Origin: Lachnospiraceae bacterium JLR.KK002
Lineage (GTDB): Bacteria > Bacillota > Clostridia > Lachnospirales > Lachnospiraceae
DNA length: 64,000 bases
Reading direction: 5' to 3'
Assembly: GCA_036941025.1 (NCBI GenBank)
Contig: JAYMNP010000001.1
Location: 2,254,501-2,318,500, forward strand
Part shown: in pieces, positions 8,610-18,120 of the stretch
Layout: each line of letters starts with the position of its first letter
How positions within the stretch are numbered: the first letter of the stretch is position 1
Notes under the pieces: generated by a model
Database searches by the model: none
Told to the model about the DNA's origin: nothing
Seen by the model: the letters and a program-made list of their open reading frames with translations, nothing else
Program-made: the position numbers and the translations under genes

Positions 8610-9347
8610 TCAGTCCCTGGATTCCACCACCAGCAGTACACCGTCCTGAAAGGATATTTCCGCCTGTTCTGCCGTAATCTCGTTGCTGACTCCCAGGGAA
8701 TGATAACATTCCATTGTATAACCGTTCAGAGGATATTTGAATCCTGTCAGCGTAAGGCCTGTCACCTGAGGAGTAAAAGGCAGAAGGGACACATAATTCC
8801 CGTACTGTTCTTCTTTTTTCAGCACCAGTCCCTGGTTTATCATGCGGATACGATTGTATTTATCCAGCAGCAAACAGGACACCCCCTGCTCCATGGACAT
8901 TCCCAGCAGATGGATATTCCCCATCATATGGTCCACACGGGTTCCGGTAGCCCCCAGAATATGTATGGTATCACATCCCTGGCTGATGGCGGTCCGGATG
9001 GCAATTTCCGTGTCCGTCTCATCCTTTTCCGGCTGAAACTGCAGTATGACAGGTTTTTTCTGCCTCTGTTCCGGCTGTTTTTCGAAATCTGCAGATTCTG
9101 TGCTCTGTAATTGTAATTTCTGGAAACTTTCGGAAGCATCTGTCTCTGTCCGATTCCGGAAGCTCTCAAGTATTTCCGGTTTTACCGAATCAAAATCACC
9201 TACGATATAATGGGGCATCCGGTTCTGCCTGTAAAAAAATCCCATGCCGGAATCCACAGCAATGGTCATATCAAAGGAATGCTGCCGCATATGGGAAACG
9301 GCAAATTCTTCATCCAGATGCCCGCCGCTGACAATCAGTGCTTCCAT
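8610..9347 (-). CDS. thiN: Thiamine pyrophosphokinase
   Basis: Transfers pyrophosphate from ATP to thiamine to give the active coenzyme. Family motifs in the 245 residues are AVDSGMGFFYRQ, the metal/ATP motif GDFDS (about 50-54), DETDTEIAI and GATGTRVDHMMGN, followed by the C-terminal beta domain that binds thiamine. Between GDFDS and DETDTE there are roughly 50 residues rich in Gln, Glu, Ser and Lys, longer than the usual linker. It is the last gene of the housekeeping run, three bases after rpe, as in many Firmicutes. Confidence 0.93.
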   Translation of the reverse strand: MEALIVSGGHLDEEFAVSHMRQHSFDMTIAVDSGMGFFYRQNRMPHYIVGDFDSVKPEILESFRNRTETDASESFQKLQLQSTESADFEKQPEQRQKKPVILQFQPEKDETDTEIAIRTAISQGCDTIHILGATGTRVDHMMGNIHLLGMSMEQGVSCLLLDKYNRIRMINQGLVLKKEEQYGNYVSLLPFTPQVTGLTLTGFKYPLNGYTMECYHSLGVSNEITAEQAEISFQDGVLLVVESRD

Positions 9348-9350
9348 CTC

Positions 9351-10004
9351 TCACTCTCCCATCTGTTTCAGAAATTTTCTCACGTTCTCGGAAATATCTC
9401 CCTGAAAGACCGCATTTCCGGATACCACGATATTGGCGCCAGCTTCCAGCACCTTTCCCACATTGGACAAAGTAATGCCTCCGTCTACCTCAATATCCGT
9501 ATCCAGCCCTCTGTCGTCCAGAATATGACGCAGATTCCGAACTTTATCGAGAACATAAGGAATGAATTTCTGTCCTCCAAATCCCGGATTTACCGCCATA
9601 AGCACCACCATATCCAGTCCGGGCAGCACATATTCCAGAACACTCAGATCCGTGGCCGGATTCAGAGCCACAGAAGTCTTCACCCCCTGCTCCCGGACTC
9701 TCTCCAGCGTCCGGTCCAGGTGCCGACATGCCTCTGCGTGAACCGTGATAATATCGGCCCCGCAGTCTGCAAATTCATGAACATAACGTATGGGTTCTTC
9801 CACCATCAGATGAACGTCAAAAATCTGCCCGCTGCAGGGACGGACAGACCGGATAACCGGTATTCCACATGAAATATTCGGTACAAAGTTTCCATCCATC
9901 ACATCAATGTGAAGATATCCGGCCCCTGCCTCCTCAAGTTCTTTCACCTGCTGACCCAGACGGGAAAAATCCGCTGACAGTATAGACGGCGCTAAACAGT
10001 TCAT
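9351..10004 (-). CDS. rpe: Ribulose-phosphate 3-epimerase
   Basis: A cytosolic TIM-barrel enzyme of the pentose phosphate pathway that interconverts ribulose 5-phosphate and xylulose 5-phosphate. Its 217 residues match the family. LAPSILSADFSRLG opens the barrel, HIDVMDGNFVPNI carries a catalytic aspartate and metal histidine, DVHLMVEEP the next histidine, MAVNPGFGGQKFI the phosphate loop and EVDGGI the second catalytic aspartate. It lies between rsgA and thiN, the standard Firmicute arrangement. Confidence 0.96.
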   Translation of the reverse strand: MNCLAPSILSADFSRLGQQVKELEEAGAGYLHIDVMDGNFVPNISCGIPVIRSVRPCSGQIFDVHLMVEEPIRYVHEFADCGADIITVHAEACRHLDRTLERVREQGVKTSVALNPATDLSVLEYVLPGLDMVVLMAVNPGFGGQKFIPYVLDKVRNLRHILDDRGLDTDIEVDGGITLSNVGKVLEAGANIVVSGNAVFQGDISENVRKFLKQMGE

Positions 10005-10023
10005 ACATTTTCTCCTTCGATTT

Positions 10024-10902
10024 CTAATATTTCTTTCTGTTTTTCAGTTCTTCGTAAAATATCGCATAATTTTCGTAACGGGAAGGACTGATTTTCCCCT
10101 CCGCAAGAGCCTGTTTCACTCCGCAGTCCGGCTCCTGCATATGATTGCAGCCCTGGAACCTGCAAAAAAGCTCATATTTCTCAAATTCCCGGAAATACCC
10201 TTTCAGTTCCTGTGCTTCTGTTCCGGTCAGATACAGGGAACTGAACCCAGGAGTATCCATAATATATGTGTGCTCCCGGACATGTATCAGCTGAGAATGA
10301 CGGGTGGTATGCCGACCCCGTTCAATTTTCTCGCTGATGGCCCCCGTCTCCATGGCTGCCTTTGGCTGAAGCAGATTGATCAGAGATGATTTGCCCACGC
10401 CGGAAGGCCCTGCCACCGTGGTAGTCTTCTGCTCCAGTACCTGAAAAAGCGGTTCCAGCCCCTGCTTCCTGGCAGCGCTGGCAAACAGGACACGATAACC
10501 GCAGCATTCATACATCTGCCGGAGTCTCTGAATCTCTCCTTCTTCTGCCAGATCCTGTTTGTTAAAACAGATTACCGTTTCCAGCTGCTGCTGTTCCATC
10601 ATAATCAGAAACCGGTCCAGCAGGTTGAAATTCGGTCTGGGCTTATCCACTGCAAAAATCACCAGCGCCTGGTCCACATTGGCTACTGCCGGACGAATCA
10701 GCGCATTCTTACGGGGCAGAATCCCCTTAATATTTCCGGTCTGCTCCTGCCGGCTGATGATATCAATTTCCACATCGTCCCCCGGCAGAGGCTTTATTTT
10801 CTCTTTTCTGAAAATTCCTTTTGCCTTACACTCAAAGATTCCGGCTTCCATTACGTGTACATAGTAGAAGCCGGCAATCCCTTTTATAATTTTTCCCTGC
10901 AT
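10024..10902 (-). CDS. rsgA: Ribosome small-subunit GTPase RsgA (YjeQ)
   Basis: A circularly permuted GTPase that helps late 30S maturation. The 292 residues show an N-terminal OB fold, then the G motifs in permuted order: CFNKQD (G4) before GPSGVGKSSLINLL (G1), RHTTRHSQL (G2) and DTPGFSSLYL (G3). The C-terminal zinc site is CRFQGCNHMQEPDCGVKQAL, with three cysteines and one histidine. It starts 15 bp after the PASTA kinase stop. Linkage to prkC and stp is conserved in Firmicutes, where RsgA is among the reported targets of this kinase type. Confidence 0.96.
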   Translation of the reverse strand: MQGKIIKGIAGFYYVHVMEAGIFECKAKGIFRKEKIKPLPGDDVEIDIISRQEQTGNIKGILPRKNALIRPAVANVDQALVIFAVDKPRPNFNLLDRFLIMMEQQQLETVICFNKQDLAEEGEIQRLRQMYECCGYRVLFASAARKQGLEPLFQVLEQKTTTVAGPSGVGKSSLINLLQPKAAMETGAISEKIERGRHTTRHSQLIHVREHTYIMDTPGFSSLYLTGTEAQELKGYFREFEKYELFCRFQGCNHMQEPDCGVKQALAEGKISPSRYENYAIFYEELKNRKKY

Positions 10903-10917
10903 ATTCCACTTCCCGCA

Positions 10918-12987
10918 TTAATTCTGTGTAAATGCAATGCCTTCTTTCGTGGTCTGGTCTTCTTCGGTAATTTCCGCATCGTCTTCATCCAGATACGTCC
11001 ATTTCCAGTCAATGACAAAATATCCCTGACTGCAGTTCTCAATATTGGACGCATTTACCGTATAGGGGAAGGATGTGGCTTTCCAGCTGCCGATTACGTC
11101 ATCCCCCTCTGATTTGTACAGAGTAATTCTGGCTTCCACACGGGTTGCATTATCCGGAATGAAATTCGGCAGTTCGATGGAATAATTATTCAGTGAATAA
11201 TATGTGGTGGTTATCTTCCTGCCCAGGCTGATAACCAGCGTAATCTGGGTACCCTTTTCCACTGTTTTGCCCGGTGTAAGACTCTGGCTGATTACATTGC
11301 CTTCGGGGATATCGTCTGCATAATCAGAAGAAGTGCTGACCACTTCAATCCCCGCCGCCGCCAGTTCTTCCCTGGCTTCTGCCTCCGGTTTGTTCCGCAC
11401 ATCCGGCACCTGGAAGGTCTCCCGGCCTTTGCTGAGCATTACCGTAACCGTATCTCCCTTCTTTGCCCTGGCTCCGGCGTCCGGGCTCTGGGAAATAACC
11501 TGGTCGTTGGGAATGGAATCGTCAAACTGGTAATCAAATACAGGCACCAGACCTGCATTCCGCAACGTGGACTCTGCTTCGCTTTTGGGTTTCCCTTTCA
11601 CATCCGGCACATCAAATTCTCCCACACCGCTGCTGATAATGACCTGTATGGTGGTATTCTTATCCACCATAGTGCCCGCTTCCTCGCTCTGGGATATAAT
11701 CTGGCCTTCCGGATATTCCTCAGAGGACTCCTCGCCGCCTCTTTTAATGCCGAGATGTATTGTATTCAGGGCATCCTGCGCCTCATCGTAAGTGTAACCT
11801 TTCAGGTCAATCATTTCCACTTTTTCAGATTCTTCTTCCTGTTGGACCTGATCCTCTTCCGGCTTCTTCTCTTCTTTCTTTTTGTCGCCGAATTTAAACA
11901 GCCCCAGGAAACTGCCACCGATATACACAATAATCACCACAATAATAATGGCCGCCACAATTCCCATAATGGTCACTGCTTTCTCCATTTTGGGATTCAG
12001 AAATCCCTCGTCATCCTCGTCCTCTTCCGGCTCGTCTTCTTCCTCTTCTTTCTCTTCCTGGTAATAAATACTTCTGGTCTGCTCTTTGATACTCTCCACC
12101 TCGTCGGGCTTCATAACTCTTGTCTTATCCTGCTGCCCCAGAGGCACCATCACTACAAAATCCTCATCCGGACTGATCAGGGCCTTTTTTAAATCCATCA
12201 GCAAATCACTGATACTGTTGTAACGCCTGTCAGGGCTTTTCTGCGTACACTTTAAAATAATTTTCTCAATGCTCACAGGCAGACCTGGCGCATAGGCGCT
12301 GGGCACCACCATTTCTTCCTGCAAATGCTGAATAGCCACCGCCACGGTGGATTCCCCGTCAAAAGGCACCCGCCCGGTTACCATCTCGTACATAACAATT
12401 CCCAGCGAATAGATGTCTGTTTTCTCATCTACAAATCCGTTTCTGGCCTGTTCCGGAGAAGCATAATGGACGGAACCCATCACGTCAGAATTGATGGTAT
12501 TGGTATTTGCCACCCTTGCAATACCGAAATCCGTCACTTTGACCTTGCCCTCTGTGGAAATAATAATATTCTGTGGCTTAATATCCCGGTGAATAATATG
12601 TTTGTTATGGGCCGCTTCGATGCCCCGGCCCACCTGAATGGCAATGCTGACAGCTTCTTTAAAAGAAAGCTGCCCTTTCTTCTCAATGTAGGTTTTCAGG
12701 GTAATTCCTTCCACATATTCCATAACAATATAGTGGATGGAATTCTCACTTCCCACATCATAAATATTCACAATATTGGGATGTTCCAGTACCGCCGCGG
12801 ACTGAGCCTCCGTCCGGAACTTCGTGACAAAATTCACGTCTTCGGAAAATTCCGGTTTCAGCACCTTAATGCCCACAAAACGGCCAAGGGTATGGTCTTT
12901 TGCTTTGTAGACGTCCGCCATTCCTCCGGACCCTGCTTTTCCTACTATTTCATATCTGTCTCCCAGATAGATTCCCTCTCTTAACAT
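10918..12987 (-). CDS. prkC: PASTA-domain Ser/Thr protein kinase (PrkC/PknB type)
   Basis: A 689-residue membrane kinase that senses cell-wall fragments or lipid II. In order: a Hanks-type kinase domain (about 10-270) with GKAGSGGMADVYKAK, catalytic Lys41, HRDIKPQN and the DFG segment VTDFGIARV; an acidic juxtamembrane stretch rich in Glu and Asp; one membrane helix (about 335-365); then three extracellular PASTA repeats, each ending in an SQSEEAG/SQSPDAG/SQSLTPG-like turn. A C-terminal beta-rich tail of about 100 residues follows the last repeat. The gene overlaps stp by seven bases, coupling kinase to phosphatase. The pair regulates wall synthesis, division and dormancy exit in related bacteria. 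Confidence 0.95.
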   Translation of the reverse strand: MLREGIYLGDRYEIVGKAGSGGMADVYKAKDHTLGRFVGIKVLKPEFSEDVNFVTKFRTEAQSAAVLEHPNIVNIYDVGSENSIHYIVMEYVEGITLKTYIEKKGQLSFKEAVSIAIQVGRGIEAAHNKHIIHRDIKPQNIIISTEGKVKVTDFGIARVANTNTINSDVMGSVHYASPEQARNGFVDEKTDIYSLGIVMYEMVTGRVPFDGESTVAVAIQHLQEEMVVPSAYAPGLPVSIEKIILKCTQKSPDRRYNSISDLLMDLKKALISPDEDFVVMVPLGQQDKTRVMKPDEVESIKEQTRSIYYQEEKEEEEDEPEEDEDDEGFLNPKMEKAVTIMGIVAAIIIVVIIVYIGGSFLGLFKFGDKKKEEKKPEEDQVQQEEESEKVEMIDLKGYTYDEAQDALNTIHLGIKRGGEESSEEYPEGQIISQSEEAGTMVDKNTTIQVIISSGVGEFDVPDVKGKPKSEAESTLRNAGLVPVFDYQFDDSIPNDQVISQSPDAGARAKKGDTVTVMLSKGRETFQVPDVRNKPEAEAREELAAAGIEVVSTSSDYADDIPEGNVISQSLTPGKTVEKGTQITLVISLGRKITTTYYSLNNYSIELPNFIPDNATRVEARITLYKSEGDDVIGSWKATSFPYTVNASNIENCSQGYFVIDWKWTYLDEDDAEITEEDQTTKEGIAFTQN

Positions 12988-13724
12988 ATTTTCACCTCAC
13001 CTGAAAATGGTTCTGTCAAAATCACTGTAATATTATCATTTCCGCCATATTCATTGGCCGTATCTATCAGCTCCTGCATGGCTGCCCCAATGTCCTGATT
13101 TTCATTTACAATTTCAAAAATTTCCTCATCTTCCAGCATATCCGTCAATCCGTCGGAACACATCAGAATCCTGTCCCCGTCTTTTAACTCCACCTCAAAA
13201 AAATCCACCTCAACCTCCCGGCCTCCGCCGACAGCTCTGGTGATAATATTCCGGTCCGGATGGATTCTGGCCACTTCCGGAGAAATTTCCCCTCTGCGCA
13301 CCATCTCCTGCACGTAGGAATGATCCTTTGTAATCTGTTCCATATCCGCTCCAAGCACATACAGGCGGCTGTCGCCCACATTGGCCACGCACAGTTCCCT
13401 GTCCTGCACCGTGGCCACCACCACGGTGGTTCCCATACCCTCCAGATCTATATCTGTCCGGGCTTTTTCCATAACTGCCTGATTTGCCTCTGCAATTGCT
13501 CTCCGAATCACAACTGCGGGAGAATGCTCGCTGCTGTTTCTCACAGCGTTTACAATTACTTCCACGGTATATCTGGACGCATAATCTCCCGCATTATGGC
13601 CGCCCATACCATCTGCCAGAATAAACAGATTCGGCAGATTCCCAACCGGTGTTTCCGAGATATACATATAATCCTGATTCATATCACGTCTTCTTCCTGT
13701 ATCTGTTCCGGAAAAAGTCCTCAT
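12981..13724 (-). CDS. stp: PP2C-type Ser/Thr phosphatase (Stp/PrpC)
   Basis: Reverses the phosphorylation made by the neighbouring PASTA kinase. The 247 residues contain the PPM motifs that hold the metal ions: DTGRRRDMNQDYMYI, LADGMGGHNAGDYAS, VANVGDSRLYVL, MCSDGLTDML and YGGNDNITVIL. It is cytosolic. It overlaps rlmN by four bases (ATGA) and prkC by seven, so translation of the three is probably coupled. Confidence 0.96.
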   Translation of the reverse strand: MRTFSGTDTGRRRDMNQDYMYISETPVGNLPNLFILADGMGGHNAGDYASRYTVEVIVNAVRNSSEHSPAVVIRRAIAEANQAVMEKARTDIDLEGMGTTVVVATVQDRELCVANVGDSRLYVLGADMEQITKDHSYVQEMVRRGEISPEVARIHPDRNIITRAVGGGREVEVDFFEVELKDGDRILMCSDGLTDMLEDEEIFEIVNENQDIGAAMQELIDTANEYGGNDNITVILTEPFSGEVKIC

Positions 13725-14767
13725 GCCTCTCCCTGCCTTTCTGAAAATCCTTTTCTCAACTGTCCACAGGCCCCGTCAATATCCCGGCCCATTTCCCTTC
13801 TTATAGTAACATTTATTCCATATTTTTCAAGTTTATTTTTGAAATTCAGGACCATCCGGGGTTCCGGCTGCCGGTAATTCCGCTCTTTGATCGGATTCAC
13901 CGGAATCAGATTGACATGGCAGTTTACGTCTGCAATCAGTTCCGCCAGCCGGGCCGCATCCTCATCACTGTCATTTACACCGGCCACCAGACTGTACTCA
14001 AAGGTAATTCTCCGCCCTGTCTTCCGGAAATAATCCCTGCACGCTTCCACCACCTGATGAATCTCATAAGCCCCGGCAACGGGCATCAGATTCAGGCGCT
14101 GTTCCTGAGAAGACGCGTGAAGGGAAAGAGCCAGGGTAATCTGCAGTTTTTCTTCTGCCAGCCGGGCAATATTCGGCACAATTCCGCAGGTGGACACGGT
14201 AATATTGCGCTGACTGATGTGAAGTCCGTTCTCATCGCTCAGCAGCCGGATAAATTTCAGAAGATTCTCATAATTATCCAGAGGCTCTCCCGTTCCCATC
14301 ACTACCACATGAGATACCCGCCGACCTGCAGCCTGCTGAATCCGGTACACCTGTTCCAGCATTTCCGAAGGGGTCAGGTTACGCACCAGCCCGTCCAGAG
14401 TGGAAGCGCAGAATCTGCAGCCCATGCGGCAGCCCGCCTGAGAGGAGATACATACGCTGTTGCCGTGGCGGTAACGCATAAGAACGCTCTCCACCATATT
14501 TCCATCCGGCAATGCAAACAGATATTTCTCCGTACCGTCCAGTTTCGAGCGCTGCACGGTCACCTGTTTTAAGGTCACAAGCTGACATGTATTGCTTAAT
14601 TCGTCTTTTAATTTTTTTGAAATATTTGTCATTTCCTCAAAAGAAGCCGCCTGCTTCTCATGTATCCAGGAATAAATCTGTTTCGCCCGGAAGGGTTTTT
14701 CTCCCAGTGATACCAGATATTCTTCCAGTTCTTTCTGATTCCATGACCTGATATCTTTCTTTTCCAT
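13721..14767 (-). CDS. rlmN: 23S rRNA/tRNA adenine-C2 methyltransferase RlmN
   Basis: A radical-SAM enzyme that methylates C2 of A2503 in 23S rRNA and A37 in some tRNAs. The iron-sulfur motif is CRMGCRFC within SSQAGCRMGCRFCAS, followed by the GTGEPLDNYENLLKF SAM-binding segment. The catalytic C-terminal cysteine lies in GACGQLRKGF. A length of 348 residues is standard. The N-terminal helical domain with LVSLGEKPFRAKQIYSWI is typical. It sits between rsmB and stp. Confidence 0.97.
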   Translation of the reverse strand: MEKKDIRSWNQKELEEYLVSLGEKPFRAKQIYSWIHEKQAASFEEMTNISKKLKDELSNTCQLVTLKQVTVQRSKLDGTEKYLFALPDGNMVESVLMRYRHGNSVCISSQAGCRMGCRFCASTLDGLVRNLTPSEMLEQVYRIQQAAGRRVSHVVVMGTGEPLDNYENLLKFIRLLSDENGLHISQRNITVSTCGIVPNIARLAEEKLQITLALSLHASSQEQRLNLMPVAGAYEIHQVVEACRDYFRKTGRRITFEYSLVAGVNDSDEDAARLAELIADVNCHVNLIPVNPIKERNYRQPEPRMVLNFKNKLEKYGINVTIRREMGRDIDGACGQLRKGFSERQGEA

Positions 14768-14812
14768 AAATTACATTCCTGTTCCGGCCTGTATATCTTT
14801 CTGCCGAAACTT

Positions 14813-16126
14813 TTATCTGTTTTCCTTTTTTCTGAATCTGGCCAGGAAAAAACCGTCGTTTCTTCCTTTCTGAGGCAATATCTGCTGCTGCTTTTCCAGA
14901 GAAAATTCCGGAAATTCTGCCAGAAACCATGCGGTATTCTCCTCATTTTCACCGGGATTAATGGTGCAGGTACTGTACAGAAGGATTCCGCCAGGCTTTA
15001 CATACTGCCGCACCACTTTAAGGATTTCCCGCTGCAGCGCAGCCAGCTTCCGGCATTCTTCTGCTGTAATCCGGTATCTGATATCTGCCTTCCTGCCCAG
15101 TACGCCCAGCCCGGAACAGGGCAGATCCGCCATGACAATATCGGCTTTTTCCACTTTATCCGAATCGAAAATACGGGCGTCTGCCTGCACCGCTTCCACA
15201 TTGGCAAGACGGCTGCGTCTGATATTTTCCTGTATCAGGGACACCTTGTACTCTGTCAGATCCCTGGCCTCCACCCATCCGGTTCCTTCCATCAGTTCCG
15301 CCGCATGGATACTTTTTCCGCCGGGGGCCGCGCATACATCCAGCACATAAGAACCCTTTTCCGGCGCTGCCCACAAAGCTGCCTGCATGGAACTTATATC
15401 CTGCACCTGAAATTTTCCCTCTTCAAAGGCGGGAATCCTTTCCATGGAATCATACCTGTCAAGAAACAGCACATTCGGCTGCTCTCTGTCTTCTCTGACG
15501 CGGATTCCTTCTGCCTCCAGTTCCTTTACCAGCGCTTCTTTTGTGGTCCGGCATGGATTAATCCGAACCGCAGCAGGCATTTCCCCGGAAAACGCTTCCA
15601 GAAATCCTTCTATTTCCTCCAGGGAATAAGAATTCTGCCACATTTCCAGCAGCCACCGGGGCATGGAATAAGCAACGGACAGGTAATCCAGCGGGTCTTT
15701 TTCCCAATCCGGCAGTGAGACTGTTTCCAGATTCCGGCTGATGCTGCGCAGCACGCCGTTCACAAATCCTTTCAGATTGCGGAAACCTCTTTTGCCGGCC
15801 AGCTTCACCGCCTCATTGCAGGTGGCAGCAGGAGGGACCGCATCCATAAATTTCAGCTCATAGACACTGCTCCGTAAGATACATCGGATCACCGGCTTTA
15901 TTTTATTTACTTTCACACTGGAAAACTGACTGATAATATAGTCCAGAAGTATCAGGTTCTCCAGGGTCCCTTCACAGACACGTTTGATAAAACTCCGCTC
16001 CTGTTTCTCCAGATAATGGTATTTATCCAGAGTATCCCGGATAATCAGATGGCTGTAGGCCCCGTCTCTGGTGACTGCCAGTAAAATATCCAGTATCAGT
16101 TCCCTGCTGTTTACGGTACTGCTCAT
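14813..16126 (-). CDS. rsmB: 16S rRNA cytosine-C5 methyltransferase RsmB
   Basis: Methylates C967 (E. coli numbering) of 16S rRNA. I chose the ATG at 16126 because AGGAGG lies five bases upstream; the upstream in-frame GTG at 16141 does not. This gives 437 residues: an N-terminal NusB-like RNA-binding domain (about 5-140), then a Rossmann methyltransferase domain with DVCAAPGGKSIHAAEL for SAM, DLPCSGLGVLGRKADIRY containing one conserved cysteine and YSTCTINPGENEEN the other. It precedes rlmN by 45 bp. Confidence 0.95.
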   Translation of the reverse strand: MSSTVNSRELILDILLAVTRDGAYSHLIIRDTLDKYHYLEKQERSFIKRVCEGTLENLILLDYIISQFSSVKVNKIKPVIRCILRSSVYELKFMDAVPPAATCNEAVKLAGKRGFRNLKGFVNGVLRSISRNLETVSLPDWEKDPLDYLSVAYSMPRWLLEMWQNSYSLEEIEGFLEAFSGEMPAAVRINPCRTTKEALVKELEAEGIRVREDREQPNVLFLDRYDSMERIPAFEEGKFQVQDISSMQAALWAAPEKGSYVLDVCAAPGGKSIHAAELMEGTGWVEARDLTEYKVSLIQENIRRSRLANVEAVQADARIFDSDKVEKADIVMADLPCSGLGVLGRKADIRYRITAEECRKLAALQREILKVVRQYVKPGGILLYSTCTINPGENEENTAWFLAEFPEFSLEKQQQILPQKGRNDGFFLARFRKKENR

Positions 16127-16177
16127 ATTTTCCTCCTGCACTGAATTCCTTCTCCGAAAAAACAGCTTTTGCTTCCT

Positions 16178-16882
16178 TTAATCATTCCTTCTGGAGGCAA
16201 TCAGCACCAGACGCAGTAACTGCAGGATGGCAGCGGCCGCTCCCGCCACATACGTCAGCGCCGCAGCGCTCAGAACCTTACGGGTACCCCGCAGCTCTTC
16301 TTCTCCCAGGATTCCTGTTTCTCCCAGAATCCGAACTGCTCTTCTGGAGGCGTTAAATTCCACCGGAAGGGTAACAAGCTGAAACAGAACTGCCAGTGAA
16401 AAGCACAGAATTCCAATCTTAATCAGCAGAGTTCCCGTATTGCTGGTAATAAACAATCCGATAATAATCAGGGGCCATGCGGCAAAAGAACCGAAATTTG
16501 CCAGAGGCACAATGGCGCCCCGGACCGTCAGCGGTGCATAGGACTGCTGATGCTGAATGGCATGGCCGCATTCATGGGCCGCCACTCCCACCGCTGCCAC
16601 GGAAGCAGACCCGTAGGTACTGTCCGAAAGGCTTAAGGTCTTGTTCCTGGGGTCATAATGGTCGTTCAGATTCCCGGAAATATGCTGGACAATCACATCA
16701 TGAATGCCCGCCGCATGTAAAATACGCTCCGCCGCCTGGGCGCCTGTCATGCCCGACATACTCCTGACTTTATCGTATTTGTTAAACGTTGTTTTCACTC
16801 TCGCAGAAGCAATCAGGCAGATAACTGCACCGATTACCACTAAAATGTAGGTTGGGTCAAAATAATATCCATAATATGGCAT
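16178..16882 (-). CDS. Membrane neutral zinc metallopeptidase (YugP-like)
   Basis: A 234-residue member of the Zn_peptidase_2 family. It starts with a hydrophobic segment (YILVVIGAVICLIASARV), has the zinc motif HECGH in VGVAAHECGHAIQHQQSY, and then two or three further membrane helices ending with a LAAALTYVAG-like segment. Start chosen at the ATG at 16882, eight bases after AAAGGAG; the GTG at 16891 is too close to that site. Its substrate is unknown. It stands between fmt and rsmB in the run, and fold-back repeat copy B begins a few bases upstream of its ribosome binding site. Confidence 0.88.
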   Translation of the reverse strand: MPYYGYYFDPTYILVVIGAVICLIASARVKTTFNKYDKVRSMSGMTGAQAAERILHAAGIHDVIVQHISGNLNDHYDPRNKTLSLSDSTYGSASVAAVGVAAHECGHAIQHQQSYAPLTVRGAIVPLANFGSFAAWPLIIIGLFITSNTGTLLIKIGILCFSLAVLFQLVTLPVEFNASRRAVRILGETGILGEEELRGTRKVLSAAALTYVAGAAAAILQLLRLVLIASRRND

Positions 16883-16904
16883 ATACAACACTCCTTTCCT
16901 CTTT

Positions 16905-17104
16905 CAGGCAATTGCGAAACTATCTGATTCCGGTAAGCCTCCGACTGCAGATAACCATGTTCAGCAAAGGCTTCCATGGTTATCTGAGTCTTACCTCCAT
17001 GGTGCTGAAATGCATTTCTCACCTTTTGCATGAAAAATATTTATATTCAAATCTTCTGAATTGTACATGAAATCAGTACAATTACAGAGTTTCGCAATTA
17101 CCTG
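16905..17104. repeat. Fold-back MITE-like element, copy B (200-bp deletion form)
   Basis: Both ends match the other copies (CAGGCAATTGCGAAAC and GAGTTTCGCAATTACCTG), but about 86 bp of the left half is missing. The shared core CTCCATGGTGCTGAAATGC followed by ATTTCTCACC is retained. No flanking direct repeat is visible (CCTTTCCTCTTT against GTCTAAGACTTC). It lies between the fmt stop and the zinc peptidase ribosome binding site, in the same orientation as the other copies. Confidence 0.82.
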
Positions 17105-17122
17105 GTCTAAGACTTCTTCCTG

Positions 17123-18088
17123 CTATCTGCCCAGGGATTTTCCCGGCTCCAGGGGGAATCCCCGGAGAAATGCAGCGGCTTCCATCCGCTTTTTTCCTTC
17201 TAACTGGACTTCCTCCAATGCCAGGATTCCCTGTCCTGTCTGAACATAAATTGCCCTGTCTGTCACTGCCGCGACAGTTCCGGGCTCCTGAACGGCAGTT
17301 CCGGCCGGTTCCTCTGTCATGGAAGTTTCTGCCGGTTCCGCAAGCCGGGATTTCCAGATTTTCAGCGTTTTTCCATCCAGCCTGGTCCAGGTGCCGGGCC
17401 AGGGATTCAGTCCCCGGACCAGCCGCTCCAGCTCACAGGCCGGTTTCGTCCAGTCCATATCCCCCAACTGTTTGGTAATCATGGAAGTATGGGTGGCTTT
17501 CTGGTGATTCTGAGGGGTATACTCTGCCGTTCCCTGCTCTATGGCTTCCAGCGTCCTGACGCACAGCCTGGCGCCTGTCTCTGCCAGGCGATCAAACAGG
17601 CTTCCGCCTGTCTCATCCTCCCGGAGAGCCACTTCTTCTTTCAGAATCATATCTCCGGTATCCACCCCCGTATCCATGCGCATGGTGGTCACACCGGTGA
17701 CTTTTTCCCCGTTGATAACCGCCCACTGGATGGGGGCCGCTCCCCGGTATTGGGGCAACAGAGAGGCATGGACATTGATGCAGCCATACCTGGGCATTTC
17801 CAGAATTTCTGCAGGCAGGATCTGGCCAAAGGCTACCACTACCATAATATCTGCATTTTTTTCTCTCAGATACTCCACACATTCCGGCTCCCTGATTCGC
17901 CTTGGCTGATAAACTTCCAGTCCGTGAGCCAGGGCCGCTTCCTTGACCGGAGGAAACTGCATGGCTTTGCCCCGCCCTTTCGGTTTATCAGGCTGAGTCA
18001 CCACCAGTACTATCTCGTGCCCTGCCTGTATCAGATGTTCCAGCGTTCCCACGGAGAAATCCGGCGTTCCCATAAAAATCACTTTCAT
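17123..18088 (-). CDS. fmt: Methionyl-tRNA formyltransferase
   Basis: Formylates initiator Met-tRNA using 10-formyl-tetrahydrofolate. The start is the ATG at 18088, which opens MKVIFMGTPDF and has AAAGGAGC upstream; the frame is open for 13 more codons upstream but without a better site. In the 321 residues are NVHASLLPQYRGAAPIQWA with the catalytic Asn and His, MDTGVDTGDMI with the catalytic Asp, and the C-terminal anticodon-independent tRNA-binding domain. The gene is bracketed by fold-back repeats B and C. The enzyme pairs with def next to it. Confidence 0.96.
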   Translation of the reverse strand: MKVIFMGTPDFSVGTLEHLIQAGHEIVLVVTQPDKPKGRGKAMQFPPVKEAALAHGLEVYQPRRIREPECVEYLREKNADIMVVVAFGQILPAEILEMPRYGCINVHASLLPQYRGAAPIQWAVINGEKVTGVTTMRMDTGVDTGDMILKEEVALREDETGGSLFDRLAETGARLCVRTLEAIEQGTAEYTPQNHQKATHTSMITKQLGDMDWTKPACELERLVRGLNPWPGTWTRLDGKTLKIWKSRLAEPAETSMTEEPAGTAVQEPGTVAAVTDRAIYVQTGQGILALEEVQLEGKKRMEAAAFLRGFPLEPGKSLGR

Positions 18089-18120
18089 TCCATCCAGCTC
18101 CTTTCCGTTGGAATTCCCTG